Source: Halococcus hamelinensis 100A6
GTDB taxonomy: Archaea > Halobacteriota > Halobacteria > Halobacteriales > Halococcaceae
NCBI RefSeq assembly: GCF_000336675.1
Contig: NZ_AOMB01000044.1
Coordinates: forward strand, 1-42,941
Reading direction: 5' to 3'
DNA: 42,941 bases
Below the pieces are notes generated by a model. The model made no database searches, was not told the DNA's origin, and saw nothing but the letters and a program-made list of their open reading frames with translations. Positions 42,939-42,941 of this stretch are shown piece after piece; within the stretch, counting starts at the first letter, position 1; each line of letters starts with the position of its first letter. A program made the translations under genes and the position numbers.

Positions 42939-42941
42939 CTG

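Noticed and set aside
42920-42941. A real Tn5-like transposon inserted in the helicase gene
   Set aside because: Only the synthetic mosaic end is present, at the very end of the sequence. This is the normal signature of untrimmed tagmentation adapter.
1-42941. tRNA, rRNA and CRISPR arrays
   Set aside because: I scanned the gaps between genes for cloverleaf ends, CCA-type acceptor patterns and evenly spaced repeats and recognised none. A covariance-model search would be needed to exclude short RNAs.

Overview
The window is chromosomal DNA from a haloarchaeon (class Halobacteria). The evidence is high GC, acidic predicted proteins, an archaeal A-type ATP synthase operon in the haloarchaeal order, a Tat-dependent lipoprotein solute-binding protein, an archaeal-type prenyl synthase, an F420-dependent oxidoreductase, and many leaderless genes with a TTTA/CTTAAG-like box 25-35 nt before the start codon. 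I cannot assign a genus. Layout from left to right: (1) A ferritin-like gene is cut by the left edge. Next comes a tightly overlapping minus-strand lysine/diaminopimelate operon, dapA-dapB-dapD-lysA-dapF-dapE (458-6182). (2) An AGE-family sugar 2-epimerase gene diverges from a carbohydrate ABC transporter operon (binding protein, two permeases, ATPase; 6418-12349). (3) A run of small or housekeeping genes follows: a NYN nuclease-like protein, a 58-residue membrane protein, a PUA protein and an acyl-CoA synthetase. After these lies a minus-strand group of TraB-family membrane protein, M50 metalloprotease, purM and an HTH-CBS regulator (12414-19474). (4) A multi-pass membrane protein, hotdog thioesterase, M28 peptidase, O-methyltransferase and polyprenyl diphosphate synthase occupy 19657-24291. 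(5) The full A-type ATP synthase operon atpH-I-K-E-C-F-A-B-D lies on the minus strand (24806-33750). (6) The right part holds a GT-C-like membrane protein, two uncharacterised haloarchaeal proteins, an F420-dependent oxidoreductase, the one-carbon pair glyA-folD, a small conserved protein, and a truncated XPD/Rad3-like Fe-S helicase. The helicase runs into a 19-base Tn5 mosaic end at the right edge; this is almost certainly a library adapter and not biology. How the genes work together: the dap/lysA genes carry out most of the succinylase route to lysine, but the aminotransferase DapC is not here. The ABC transporter and epimerase look like an uptake and isomerisation module for a sugar or disaccharide. 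GlyA and FolD are consecutive steps of folate one-carbon metabolism. The ATP synthase operon shows signs of internal control: an internal promoter and 10-codon ORF before atpK, an 18-codon ORF bridging atpC and atpF, and a promoter-like box on the atpB stop codon. The least explained feature is a family of three long intergenic repeats (about 13650-14060, 24400-24790 and 33960-34190), all in the same orientation. Each is a mosaic of short palindromes ending in a hairpin whose outer stem (CCAC + T-run / A-run + GTGG) is kept while its interior differs completely. The three copies lie in a tandem, a convergent and a divergent gene context, which suggests a bidirectional terminator or transcription insulator, or a REP-like element. 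No tRNA, rRNA, CRISPR array, insertion sequence or phage gene was recognised.
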